Shown here: positions 19,025 through 27,435 of the stretch, in pieces
Position numbering within the stretch: the first letter of the stretch is position 1
How the letters are laid out: each line of letters opens with the position of its first letter
Notes under the pieces: model-generated
Database searches by the model: none
What the model was told of the DNA's origin: nothing
What the model saw: the letters and a program-made list of their open reading frames with translations, nothing else
Made by a program: the position numbers and the translations under genes
NCBI GenBank assembly: GCA_012033015.1
Contig: JAAUPS010000003.1
Location: 1 to 64,000, forward strand
Source of the DNA: Phormidesmis sp. RL_2_1
GTDB taxonomy: Bacteria; Cyanobacteriota; Cyanobacteriia; Phormidesmidales; Phormidesmidaceae
Direction: 5' to 3'
DNA length: 64,000 nucleotides

Positions 19025-19366
19025 ATGGCTTACGCGATTATTGCAGCGGGCGGCACCCAATTGCGGGTTGAGCCAGGTCGCTTTTATGATATCAACCGCT
19101 TGCCGGTTGAGCCCGAGGAAAAGATTACAATTGACAATGTGCTGTTCGTTGAAAATGACGGCGATGTGACGGTTGGTCAGCCTTTGGTTGAGGGGGCAAC
19201 TGTCAGCGGTACGGTGATGAGTCACTTGCGCGCGAAGAAGGTGATTGTCTATAAGATGCAGCCCAAGAAAAAGACTCGTAAGAAGCAGGGTCACCGGCAG
19301 GACTTAACCCGAGTCATGATTGACTCGATTACGGTAGGCGGTAAAACGATTACGGTTGAGGACTAA
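19025..19366 (+). CDS. rplU: 50S ribosomal protein L21
   Basis: 113 residues, a 23S rRNA-binding protein of the large subunit. It starts MAYAIIAAGGTQLRVEPGRF and holds the typical VEPEEKITIDNVLFVEN block and the basic stretch KMQPKKKTRKKQGHRQ, then LTRVMIDSI. Followed 191 bp later by rpmA, the near-universal L21-L27 pair. Confidence 0.98.
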   Translation: MAYAIIAAGGTQLRVEPGRFYDINRLPVEPEEKITIDNVLFVENDGDVTVGQPLVEGATVSGTVMSHLRAKKVIVYKMQPKKKTRKKQGHRQDLTRVMIDSITVGGKTITVED

Positions 19367-19557
19367 CCCGGCTGCCTTAGGCCAGTCGGTGTTGAGCCAG
19401 TCGTTCAGCGTTAGTGCAACCGGTATCCTGCCAACTGATTGCACCGCCAACTGATTGCACCGCCAAATGACTATATGATTTGCTTGCAATGCTCGTGACT
19501 TGCAAGCAGCCGGTACTAAGAGATTATTACAAGTATTACAAGGAGCATATTGAGAAG

Positions 19558-19818
19558 ATGGCACATAAGAAGGGCACAGGAAGTACTCGTAACGGTCGCG
19601 ATTCTAACGCTCAACGGTTGGGCGTGAAAAAGTACGGTGGTGAACAGGTCATTGCAGGCAATATTCTTATTCGCCAACGGGGGACTAAGTATCACGTGGG
19701 TGAAAATGTAGGCCGTGGTGGTGATGACACGCTGTTTGCATTGATTGATGGCGTCGTGAAGTTTGAGCGCAAGGGTAAGAGTCGTAAGAAGGTCAGCGTT
19801 TATCCATTGTCTGTATAG
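19558..19818 (+). CDS. rpmA: 50S ribosomal protein L27
   Basis: 86 residues starting [20 protein letters not shown], whose N-terminus reaches the peptidyl-transferase centre. The start is fixed by the family N-terminus and by aaggag 13 bases upstream; an upstream in-frame ATG at 19480 would add 26 unrelated residues. The core [12 protein letters not shown] and [15 protein letters not shown] is intact. Same operon as rplU. Confidence 0.98.
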   Translation: MAHKKGTGSTRNGRDSNAQRLGVKKYGGEQVIAGNILIRQRGTKYHVGENVGRGGDDTLFALIDGVVKFERKGKSRKKVSVYPLSV

Positions 19819-19827
19819 TTTTGATGC

Positions 19828-19925
19828 TAGTGGTCTTTGAGGCCAGTAGTCTTTGAGGCCAGTAGTCTTTGAGGCCAGTAGTTCTTGAGTCTAGTGGTCT
19901 TTGAGGCTAGTAGTTTTTGAGTCAA
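19828..19925. repeat. imperfect tandem repeat after rpmA
   Basis: Five to six copies of a 17-18 bp unit resembling gtctttgaggccagta between the convergent rpmA and rsmB genes. No hairpin; probably slippage. Confidence 0.85.
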
Positions 19926-19953
19926 TGCTGTTGGTTGACTACTGCTGCTGTTG

Positions 19954-21357
19954 TTAACTTTGTTTAAGCTTTACCAGCTTTACCATAAAAAAACCGTCCA
20001 TATGTTGTTGGTGCGGCCAAACTTTGATCCAACCTTGTGCTGTCTGTGGCATACCAAAAGTTGAATCGGGGGGCTGTATTGCCCAGCCTTTGTGCTCGCT
20101 CAAAAACCACTGAATTTGTGCTTCATTTTCGGCAGGATGTAACGTGCAGGTTGCGTAAACCATCACACCGCCGGGTTTTACCCAGGTAGATACATGGCTA
20201 AGTAGCTCTCTTTGCAAGGTGACGAGTCCTTCGACTGTTTCAGGTGTCTGTCGCCAGCGGGCGTCGGCATGGCGGTTTAAGGTGCCTAGGCCAGAACAAG
20301 GGACATCTAGCAGTACGCGATCAGCTTTGCCTACAAAAGCGGGCTGGTTGCGGCTGTCGCATGTGATGGGGCGAACCGTGGTTGCGCCTAGGCGGTCGAT
20401 GTTTTGTTGAATTTTTTGGGTGCGGGCGGCTGTGCGATCGCAGCTCCACACAGTCCCTTTGTCTCCCATTAGTTCAGCCATATGCAAGCTTTTGCCGCCC
20501 GGTGCACCACAGGCATCAATAATCATTTCTTCTGGCTGCGGATCTAGCAAATAGCTCACGAGCTGAGCGCTGCTGTCTTGCACAGCCCACCAGCCATCGG
20601 CGTAGCCCGGAAGATGGGTGATCGCACCTGTATGACCTTTGAGCCGTAATGCTGAAGGTAACGCTGCGGCTACAGGTACAGCCTCAAGTCCGGCTGCGGC
20701 GAAAATCTCTATGGCTTCAGTCAAAGACTTTCGCCGCAAACTAATGCGTAAATCCAACTGAGGCGTTTGGTTAAACCATTCACAGAGCGCCGCTACTTGA
20801 TCGTCTGGCAACATTGAACGCCAAACTTGAATGATCCAATCTGGGTAGCTATGGAATATGCCCAATCGTTGAACGGGCTCTGCTGGCAGCGGTAGCGGGT
20901 CAGCAGACGGTTGAACAGACGGTTGAGCAGATGGTTGAGCAGATGGGTTGGTTTGACGGATGTACCGACGCAACATGCCATTGACCACACCGCTAAGCTT
21001 ACCGAGGCGCTGGGCTTTGGCCAACTGCACGGTAGTATCGACAACCGCATGATCCGGCACATGGCTAAGGTAGCGAAGCTGATAAAAGCCCAACCGCAAA
21101 ATTTGCAGTAAGTCGGCTTGCTGTTGATGAACTGCTCGGTTGCCAAAGTGCTCAATCAGCGCGTCTAGCGTACGGCGTCTTCTGACGGTGCCGTACACCA
21201 ATTCGGTCACAAAGCCTTTGTCTTGCAAGCTGAGAGCAGATTGATTGAGTTTGCGATCTAATACCACATCAGCAAAAGCGCCCCGATCAATCTGTCGGAG
21301 CGCTTCGAATGCAATTTGCCTGGCTGTATTGTTTTGACTCAACGTAGTTTGATTCAA
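19954..21357 (-). CDS. rsmB: 16S rRNA (cytosine967-C5)-methyltransferase
   Basis: 467 residues. An N-terminal NusB-like RNA-binding domain (ARQIAFEALRQIDRGAFADV to about residue 140), then the SAM-dependent Sun/RsmB domain with DACGAPGGKSLHMAEL (SAM binding), CDRTAARTQKI, VLLDVPCSGLGTL (Pro-Cys motif IV) and YATCTLHPAENE (catalytic Cys motif VI). Between the domains is a QPSAQPS repeat encoded by 12-bp tandem units (about 20905-20945). The frame opens with TTG; the exact start is uncertain. Confidence 0.95.
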   Translation of the reverse strand: MNQTTLSQNNTARQIAFEALRQIDRGAFADVVLDRKLNQSALSLQDKGFVTELVYGTVRRRRTLDALIEHFGNRAVHQQQADLLQILRLGFYQLRYLSHVPDHAVVDTTVQLAKAQRLGKLSGVVNGMLRRYIRQTNPSAQPSAQPSVQPSADPLPLPAEPVQRLGIFHSYPDWIIQVWRSMLPDDQVAALCEWFNQTPQLDLRISLRRKSLTEAIEIFAAAGLEAVPVAAALPSALRLKGHTGAITHLPGYADGWWAVQDSSAQLVSYLLDPQPEEMIIDACGAPGGKSLHMAELMGDKGTVWSCDRTAARTQKIQQNIDRLGATTVRPITCDSRNQPAFVGKADRVLLDVPCSGLGTLNRHADARWRQTPETVEGLVTLQRELLSHVSTWVKPGGVMVYATCTLHPAENEAQIQWFLSEHKGWAIQPPDSTFGMPQTAQGWIKVWPHQQHMDGFFMVKLVKLKQS

Positions 21358-21369
21358 TTCCCTGATCGG

Positions 21370-21558
21370 TTATTTTTTGCGGCTACCTTTCAGACTGGGC
21401 ATGGCATCTATGTCTCTGCCTCGCCTGCGGCGATCACGCCATTCCACCGCCGTCAGGTAAGCGACGCCAGAGGTGACAACAACCAACAGCAAAAAAGCCA
21501 GTATGGCTAAAACAAGCAGCACTTGGCTCTGCGATGCTAAATCCAAAAAAGAATTCAA
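21370..21558 (-). CDS. small single-helix membrane protein
   Basis: 62 residues: one hydrophobic helix (about 12-34) and then a basic tail EWRDRRRRGRDIDAMP, which by the positive-inside rule faces the cytoplasm. It looks conserved among cyanobacteria but I know no function. It starts with TTG (the family N-terminus MNSFLDL suits it) and is 12 bp upstream of rsmB on the same strand, so co-transcription is likely. Confidence 0.65.
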   Translation of the reverse strand: MNSFLDLASQSQVLLVLAILAFLLLVVVTSGVAYLTAVEWRDRRRRGRDIDAMPSLKGSRKK

Positions 21559-21692
21559 AGCCTATTACTCAAAACTCGACAGCGAAAACTGAATCAATCT
21601 CGACCTAGAAGGTGTTCTCTCAAAAACTGGCGCTAGAGGCCGTGTTCTTCTAAAAGCTATGTTGCTGTTCTAGAAGTCTTGTCCTATAGGCT

Positions 21693-21750
21693 CTTTTCTA
21701 AAAGCCCCATTCTAGAAGTCCCATTCTAGAAGCCCCATTCTAGAAGCCGT
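21693..21750. repeat. 14-bp tandem repeat overlapping the petN stop
   Basis: About four copies of a ccccattctagaag-like unit. Read on the minus strand the first unit contains the final Gly-Phe-stop codons of petN, so the array starts from the gene end and extends downstream. Confidence 0.85.
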
Positions 21751-21829
21751 TCCGTCCCCAAATAACCATAGAGATAGAAAAGGTAAAACAAGCAAATAGT
21801 GAAACCCAACCCAGTGTCAAAATGTCCAT
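21740..21829 (-). CDS. petN: cytochrome b6f complex subunit PetN
   Basis: 29 residues, the exact usual size of PetN, beginning [20 protein letters not shown] and ending with the diagnostic VIWGRNGF. PetN (subunit VIII) is a single membrane helix needed for assembly and stability of the b6f dimer in the thylakoid. The gene is too short to be called by length alone and is identified by the WGRNGF tail and GWVSL start. It is monocistronic here. Confidence 0.95.
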   Translation of the reverse strand: MDILTLGWVSLFACFTFSISMVIWGRNGF

Positions 21830-21973
21830 AAGAAAAAGTTTTCAAGCCAAAGTTATTCCCCCTCTATCCTACGGTAAAGTCAGGGCGAAGAGATGTTTTT
21901 TTAAAAATTGCAACGCCTCCTAAAATGATGTCAATGTCTCTAAAATAGCGTCAATGTATCAACGAGGCTTAGC

Positions 21974-22441
21974 GTGATCGGCTCCAAGGTATCCCATGCA
22001 GAACCCTCATCTGCAGAACTTTCGATAGCAGCTATGCGGCAAGAATCCATCAAAGCTGGGCTCTTGGGTTCGATTGCGATTACGTTTGCGGCCAGCTTGG
22101 CTTGGGCTATCACCTTTGTCCTTGCTTTGCCATTAGCGCTGCCAAACACACCTTTAGAATGGCTGGTTAATCTGGCGGTCGCTTTATCTTCTGGTTTTTT
22201 CTTCGGTGTTACCTATCGCTACATTGTGCGACAAGATGACAATTTGCATTTAGGCAGTGGCGCGGTAGGAGCGTTTGCTTTGGTGCGATCGCTCGCCCAG
22301 ATCGAAGCCACTTGGCACGATACTTTCACTATCCTCCCTTGGCTGCTGCTCACTGGCGAAAGCTTCTTGTGGTTTGCCACCGCTCGTTACACCCTCGACT
22401 GGGCTACCCGCAAACAGATGCTTCAGCCCCTCGATTCGTAG
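21974..22441 (+). CDS. conserved membrane protein, unknown function
   Basis: 155 residues from a GTG; an in-frame ATG at codon 21 (22034, MRQESIKAGLLGSI) is an equally good start. Hydrophobic helices lie at about 30-50, 58-80, 92-105 and 118-135, so probably four membrane passes. YRYIVRQDDNLHLGSGAVGAF is a conserved-looking loop. No named family recognised. Confidence 0.7.
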   Translation: MIGSKVSHAEPSSAELSIAAMRQESIKAGLLGSIAITFAASLAWAITFVLALPLALPNTPLEWLVNLAVALSSGFFFGVTYRYIVRQDDNLHLGSGAVGAFALVRSLAQIEATWHDTFTILPWLLLTGESFLWFATARYTLDWATRKQMLQPLDS

Positions 22442-22459
22442 TCCTGGCGCATATAAACG

Positions 22460-23230
22460 CTATATGCGCCGAGCATATTCTTTTGCCGAGCATATCCTCG
22501 AGCAGATTCTACAGATCAAACACCTCAACCACTGCTGCCGTGCGCTGCATCGATAAATCAATGGCTGAAAAATCTTGTTAACGGCCTTGTCACTACCAAG
22601 ACATCGCACGGTTAGGGTTGCCACAGCCGCCCGAGGAATAGAACCTGCTACGGTTACATCTTCTGTTAAGATTTCTTGGCCCGTCGCTGGCTCCGACAGT
22701 AATCCGCCGGGACGAATAACCGTATAGGCTAGTCCGCTGGCTGCTAAATAAGCCTCTGCTTGAGCCTTTTCCTTCAACACCGGCCCCAAGGTCTCAATCA
22801 CATTGGGTGGCAGCGCTACTACACTGTTGCCGCTACCGATAGAGCTAATCAAAATAAAGCGCGGGACTTTGGCACCAACTGCAGCATCGATTAAATGCTT
22901 ATTGCCCAAAAAATCGGCCCGCACACCGCCATCGCTGGGCAATCCGCCAATAGTGCTAATGACCGCGTCTAGCGATCGCTCCCCCATTGCCTGTGCCATA
23001 GCATCTGCATCGAGCGCATCTCCTTTGACGACGATGACACCTAGTGCATTCAAGTCAGCTTCGGCTGGCGCACTGCGCAGCAAAGCCACAACGCTATTGC
23101 CACTCGCCCCATTGCCACTCGCCCCATTGCCATTCGCCCCATTGCCATTCGCCCCATTGCCATTCGCCATGAGCTGCTGCGCAATTTCATAGCCCACGCC
23201 TCTACTGGCACCCGCTAGGAAAATATTCAT
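22460..23230 (-). CDS. NmrA-like NAD(P)-binding SDR oxidoreductase, frameshifted near its end
   Basis: The N-terminus MNIFLAGASRGVGYEIAQQL is a Rossmann dinucleotide fold; YTVIRPGGL and ISSIGS are typical of the atypical SDR/NmrA group. Two oddities are seen. First, five 15-bp tandem units insert NGNGAN/S repeats after the first helix (about residues 23-46). Second, the last 35 residues as read are unlike the family: one extra T in the five-T run (22568-22572) would give KIFSAIDLSMQ...EVFDL and a stop at 22509, as expected. Substrate unknown. Confidence 0.85.
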   Translation of the reverse strand: MNIFLAGASRGVGYEIAQQLMANGNGANGNGANGNGASGNGASGNSVVALLRSAPAEADLNALGVIVVKGDALDADAMAQAMGERSLDAVISTIGGLPSDGGVRADFLGNKHLIDAAVGAKVPRFILISSIGSGNSVVALPPNVIETLGPVLKEKAQAEAYLAASGLAYTVIRPGGLLSEPATGQEILTEDVTVAGSIPRAAVATLTVRCLGSDKAVNKIFQPLIYRCSARQQWLRCLICRICSRICSAKEYARRI

Positions 23231-23402
23231 CGAAAATACAGCTCCCCATTATGAAAATTTGAAAATTTGAAAATTTGAATCGCTAGCTTGGATCGTTCCT
23301 TACAACACTCTTCGGGTTATCCACACCTTATCAAAGCCCGACAAAGTTGAAGCCAAGTCTGTACAATCAAATGAACGAATATACTGATCAAGAAGCTTCT
23401 AA

Positions 23403-24008
23403 ATGATTCCAACCGTTATTGAGCAATCGGGTCGCGGCGAACGCGCCTTCGACATTTACTCACGCCTGCTCAGAGAGCGCATTATCTTTCTTCATGGGCA
23501 GGTTACCGCTGATTCCATGAATCTGATTGTTGCTCAAATGCTCTTCCTAGAAGCTGACGACCCCGATAAAGATATCTATCTCTACATCAACTCTCCGGGT
23601 GGTTCTGTTTCTGCAGGTTTGGGCCTGTACGATACCATGAATCACATCCGCCCGGATGTGGCCACAATTTGCATGGGATTGGCGGCTAGTATGGGCGCGT
23701 TTTTGCTCAGCGCTGGGGCTAAAGGCAAGCGCATGATTTTGCCCAACGCTCGGGTGATGATTCACCAACCTTCTGGTGGTGCACAAGGTCAAGCGACAGA
23801 TATTGAAATTCAGGCCAAAGAAATTCTGTATCTCAAAACGATGTTGAATCAGGCGATGGCGAGCCACACGGGTCAAACCCTAGACAAAATTAAAGAAGAC
23901 ACCGAGCGTGATTTCTTTATGTCGCCAGCAGAAGCGGTGGAGTATGGTCTTGTAGATAAAGTGATTGACCGCCATGCTGTAGGCTCTCGTCCTTTATCTG
24001 TCGATTGA
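23403..24008 (+). CDS. clpP: ATP-dependent Clp protease proteolytic subunit
   Basis: 201 residues. The serine-protease triad is in place: Ser96 (GLAASMGAF), His121 (MIHQPSGG) and Asp170 (DTERDFFM). It forms the tetradecameric chamber fed by ClpC or ClpX. This gene stands alone, without an adjacent clpR or clpX, so it is one of the several ClpP paralogues usual in cyanobacteria. [20 protein letters not shown] at the N-terminus is canonical. Confidence 0.98.
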   Translation: MIPTVIEQSGRGERAFDIYSRLLRERIIFLHGQVTADSMNLIVAQMLFLEADDPDKDIYLYINSPGGSVSAGLGLYDTMNHIRPDVATICMGLAASMGAFLLSAGAKGKRMILPNARVMIHQPSGGAQGQATDIEIQAKEILYLKTMLNQAMASHTGQTLDKIKEDTERDFFMSPAEAVEYGLVDKVIDRHAVGSRPLSVD

Positions 24009-24032
24009 GCCGCCGATTCGTCTGGGCTGATC

Positions 24033-24434
24033 CTATTCACCTCGATCAAAAGAGCACTCAACTGTAATGCTGAGGTTGCTTTCAGCCGCGCCTTTGGTCA
24101 CGTACGGAATTCCGGCTTCGCCGCCAACTCGAATGCCAAACTGCAGGGTGACTTTGTCGATGTTGGCATCGGACATATCTTTGAAGGCATTGAGTGTGTG
24201 GCTGGTGTAGGTTCGGATGGTACCTTCAATGGCTTTGAAGCTTTGAGCTGCCATTGCGGCTGCATTGCGCTGGCCGCTTTGGGACCAGCCTTTGGCACTT
24301 CGGGTTGTTCCTTCTTCTGCTTCTAAGTCTTCATGGTCAGTGGAGGTGGCTGTAGGGGAGACATCCACATCTTCGGTGGCCTCAATGTATAGAGTGGTGC
24401 CATCTTCGAGCGTGATCGGAACAAGCTGAGCCAT
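24033..24434 (-). CDS. CU044_2847-family (trypsin-co-occurring domain 1) protein
   Basis: 133 residues from the ATG at 24434 (MAQLVPITLEDGTTLYIEAT). The C-terminal half FGIRVGGEAGIPYVTKGAAE plus an N-terminal beta strand matches the small CU044_2847/Trypsco1 domain, which in many bacteria is next to or fused with trypsin-like proteases in proposed conflict systems. Here it faces clpP convergently, 24 bp apart, with no trypsin gene nearby. An upstream TTG frame adds 22 residues without support. Confidence 0.75.
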   Translation of the reverse strand: MAQLVPITLEDGTTLYIEATEDVDVSPTATSTDHEDLEAEEGTTRSAKGWSQSGQRNAAAMAAQSFKAIEGTIRTYTSHTLNAFKDMSDANIDKVTLQFGIRVGGEAGIPYVTKGAAESNLSITVECSFDRGE

Positions 24435-24806
24435 GATCGGTAAGTCTCTTTGGGGAGATGCGTTGTGGGACGTGGGGCATCTGGGCGTCGTTACAGACAA
24501 TTACGAATGCCGAACAGATGCCGAAAAGTAGGTTTAAGATGCCCAACGCAAAACACCAAATATCAAGTTCTGCTGTTGTCTTCGGTTTTCTCTAGCTGGT
24601 TTTCCTCCTCTAGCTGGTTTTCCTCACTGTGCAACCACTCAAAAGTTGGCTATAAGATAGAGGTAGGATTTTTTGCTTTTCATGCCTTTCATTATTTAGT
24701 TTTGGCTTGAGTCTAGCTGCATTCAGTCTGGCTGTTGTTGACTATTTTTTAAGTCTGACTATACTGATTGATCTAAATCTATTGACTATCTAGCCCCGAC
24801 GCACCC
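24435..24806. other. divergent spacer with a tandem repeat
   Basis: Contains a doubled tctagctggttttcctc unit at about 24590-24626 and AT-rich sequence near 24650-24790 that may hold promoters for both flanking genes. No gene seen. Confidence 0.5.
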
Positions 24807-25271
24807 ATGGCCGACCTCTACGCTAGTGAAGACGCTCAGCAGATATTGCAGATCGCGATCGCAAAAGAAACCGAGTCAGGCGATCTTACCCGCACCCAAC
24901 TCGCTGAGATCGCGGCTGAATTAAACATCGCACCAGAAACGCTGTGGTCAGCCGAACGGGAATGGATTAATTTGAAAAGCGAATCCACCCAGCAAATGCT
25001 GTTTAATCAGCAGCGCCGCCAAAAGTTTCAACACCACCTCATCCGCTACGGCATCTTTAATAGCTTTTTACTCTTGCTAAATTTATTGGCAGGCGGCTAT
25101 GGCTTTGCCCTTTTTGTCGCACTTGCTTGGGCAATTCCCCTGGTGCTCCATGGTTGGAGAGCCTATCAATCTTCTGGATTTCGCTATCAAAAAGACTTTG
25201 AAAACTGGCAGCGGCGTCAACAAGTCAAGCAATCGATGAGCAATTTCTTTAATCGCTTGTTGAAAGCTTAG
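24807..25271 (+). CDS. 2TM-domain protein
   Basis: 154 residues. An N-terminal helical domain (residues 8-50; TRTQLAEIAAELNIAPETL resembles a winged-helix-like segment) precedes a charged linker and two closely spaced hydrophobic helices (about 85-105, 110-125), then a basic tail. This matches the 2TM domain. It may act as a small membrane-anchored regulator; no function is established. Confidence 0.75.
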   Translation: MADLYASEDAQQILQIAIAKETESGDLTRTQLAEIAAELNIAPETLWSAEREWINLKSESTQQMLFNQQRRQKFQHHLIRYGIFNSFLLLLNLLAGGYGFALFVALAWAIPLVLHGWRAYQSSGFRYQKDFENWQRRQQVKQSMSNFFNRLLKA

Positions 25272-25282
25272 CTTGATGTCTA

Positions 25283-25336
25283 TAGAGTCTATAGATCAGA
25301 CACATCAGATCAGACACATCAGATCAGGCACATAGG
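25283..25336. repeat. short tandem repeat between the 2TM gene and purF
   Basis: Repeats of about 14 bp resembling atcagacacatcag between two convergent genes. No hairpin was seen, so termination is not obvious. Confidence 0.75.
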
Positions 25337-25425
25337 CACATACCAGGCATATAGAGCGCTCCTATATTGAAGGATGAGCGAGCCTACATAAGGATCGATT
25401 TAGTATAAGGATCGATTTAGGCAGC

Positions 25426-27072
25426 TTAGCCAACTTCTGCCGGAATTTTCTCTAGCATGAGCTTAGAACTCTTGACCTGTGCTGGAATATCAATCGGATA
25501 ATCACCCGTAAAACAGGCTGAGCAAAAGCTATTGGTCGCGACCCCCGTTGCTTGCAACATGCCTTCCCAACTGAGGTAGGCCAAGGAATCTGCGCCGAGC
25601 TGTGCTTCTATTTCCTTGACAGATTTGGTGGCTGCAATCAAGTGATCCTGGCTGTCGGTATCAATGCCGTAAAAGCAGGGATGGGTCACTGGGGGCGATG
25701 AAATGCGCATGTGCACTTCGGTAGCACCAGCGGCATAGAGCATTTGTATCAGCTTGCGGCTGGTCGTGCCTCGCACAATGGAGTCATCGACGATCAAAAT
25801 TCGCTTGCCTTGGAGCACGTCGCGCATGGGGTTGAGCTTCATTTTAATACCCGCCTCGCGCATGGCTTGGGTCGGCTGAATAAAGGTACGGCCCACGTAG
25901 CGATTTTTAATCAAACCTTCGGCATAGGGAATGCCTGAAACTTCTGAATAGCCAATGGCTGCAGGTACGCCCGAGTCGGGCACGGCCATTACCAAGTCCA
26001 CCTCAACGGGAGATTCTATGGCCAGTTGCTGACCGATGCGCTTGCGATAGCTGTAAAGGCTCTCACCGTGAAATACGCTGTCAGGGCGCGCAAAGTAAAT
26101 CATTTCAAAGACGCATAGCTTGCGTTCGGCCTGGGCCCAATGGATCGATCTGACGCCGTTGCCATCGATCCATACAAGTTCTCCTGGATCGATATCTCTG
26201 AGGTAAGTCGCACCTACAATATCTAGGCCACAGGTCTCTGATGCGACTACAAAGTTTCCGCTTCTGTAGCTTTGATGGTTGGCTGCTGTTGTGTCTGCTG
26301 CTCCGTTGTCTAATCTGCCTCCTAGAGGGGGCGCAGCAGCAGCAGGCGATTCTAGGTAGGACTCAGGGGCTTGATGCCCCATGTAGCCTAAGACTAGGGG
26401 CCGAATGCCATGGGGATCGCGGGCAGCAATAATGCCATCTGGGGTGCCAATGACTAGGCTAAATGCGCCTTCACATCGCTTGAAGGCTGCGATCGCACCT
26501 TCTACCCAGTTCTCGCCATCGTTGATTGCTTCCATCATGGCAAAGGCAATCAGCTCAGAGTCTGAGGTGGTCACCAAGTTGTAAGCCTCTCGCTTGAGTA
26601 AGTCATTGCGTAGGCTATGCACATTCACAATATTGCCGTTGTGGGCCAGTGCCAGTGGCCCCAATCGAGTCTCTAAGACAGCCGGTTGGGCATTGACAAC
26701 GTGACTAGAACCGGTGGTGGAATAACGGGTGTGACCCACCGCTAACTGACCAGGAATCTCTTGCAACGCCTCAGCGGTAAACACCTGAGAGACCAAGCCC
26801 ATCCCCTTTTGCAGGTGTACCTCGCCGTTGTCAAAAGAGGCAATCCCGGCAGCTTCTTGGCCTCGATGCTGCAGCGCATATAGCCCAAAGTAAGCCAGCG
26901 TTGCCACTTCTTCAGTTGGGGCGTACACGCCGAACACACCGCAGGCTTCTTCGGGCTTATCGGGTCGTTCCTCGGTGGGCTGAGTCGCCGTTGGAGAAGG
27001 GTTAATCGGCACTTGACTGGGCTGTTGAGCTGCTTGATTAAGATTCACAGCAGAGTCAGGGGACTGAGACAT
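25426..27072 (-). CDS. purF: amidophosphoribosyltransferase (glutamine PRPP amidotransferase)
   Basis: First committed step of purine synthesis: PRPP plus glutamine gives phosphoribosylamine. From the ATG at 27072 the product is 548 residues. A disordered N-terminus of about 43 residues ends at EEACGVFG, where Cys44 becomes the N-terminal nucleophile after processing. The PRPP site ILIVDDSIVRGTTS and Fe-S ligand regions (HPCFYGIDT, NSFCSACFTG) are present, so this is the Fe-S, Bacillus-like type. A linker of about 28 residues (ESPAAAAPPLGG...) interrupts the glutaminase part. A GTG upstream at 27114 is less likely as start. Confidence 0.97.
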   Translation of the reverse strand: MSQSPDSAVNLNQAAQQPSQVPINPSPTATQPTEERPDKPEEACGVFGVYAPTEEVATLAYFGLYALQHRGQEAAGIASFDNGEVHLQKGMGLVSQVFTAEALQEIPGQLAVGHTRYSTTGSSHVVNAQPAVLETRLGPLALAHNGNIVNVHSLRNDLLKREAYNLVTTSDSELIAFAMMEAINDGENWVEGAIAAFKRCEGAFSLVIGTPDGIIAARDPHGIRPLVLGYMGHQAPESYLESPAAAAPPLGGRLDNGAADTTAANHQSYRSGNFVVASETCGLDIVGATYLRDIDPGELVWIDGNGVRSIHWAQAERKLCVFEMIYFARPDSVFHGESLYSYRKRIGQQLAIESPVEVDLVMAVPDSGVPAAIGYSEVSGIPYAEGLIKNRYVGRTFIQPTQAMREAGIKMKLNPMRDVLQGKRILIVDDSIVRGTTSRKLIQMLYAAGATEVHMRISSPPVTHPCFYGIDTDSQDHLIAATKSVKEIEAQLGADSLAYLSWEGMLQATGVATNSFCSACFTGDYPIDIPAQVKSSKLMLEKIPAEVG

Positions 27073-27435
27073 GCTTGGTTCAAACTCCAATGGAAACCAG
27101 TTTTTATCTACCACTCTTCTAACAAAAATGGCCCGCTATCAACCGTACGCATGGCCTAAAAAGAGCGCCAGAAATGGGTTACTGTTATTGTTCTTTAGAT
27201 TTTAATGTTTTATTAAACATCTTCAAAATCCTATCACTCCCTGTAGTGATGTTCGTGCCAATCCATAGGAATCTAACGTGCTTTTTTATACGCTTGCCTT
27301 GCTCCGGCCAAAGCACGTTGATGATTGTCAGGCTCTGCTGACGATTCCTCTAGATTTGTTGTTGAATGGGGCCAATCGTCAGCATTTCATCTTATCAGTC
27401 TGGTTATCGGTCTAGCGTTTTATCGGTCTGGCGTT
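27073..27435. other. purL-purF spacer
   Basis: No gene seen. A thrice-repeated tatcggtctggcgtt-like unit lies directly after the purL stop (27405-27445). The rest is AT-rich and may hold the purF promoter. Confidence 0.45.
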
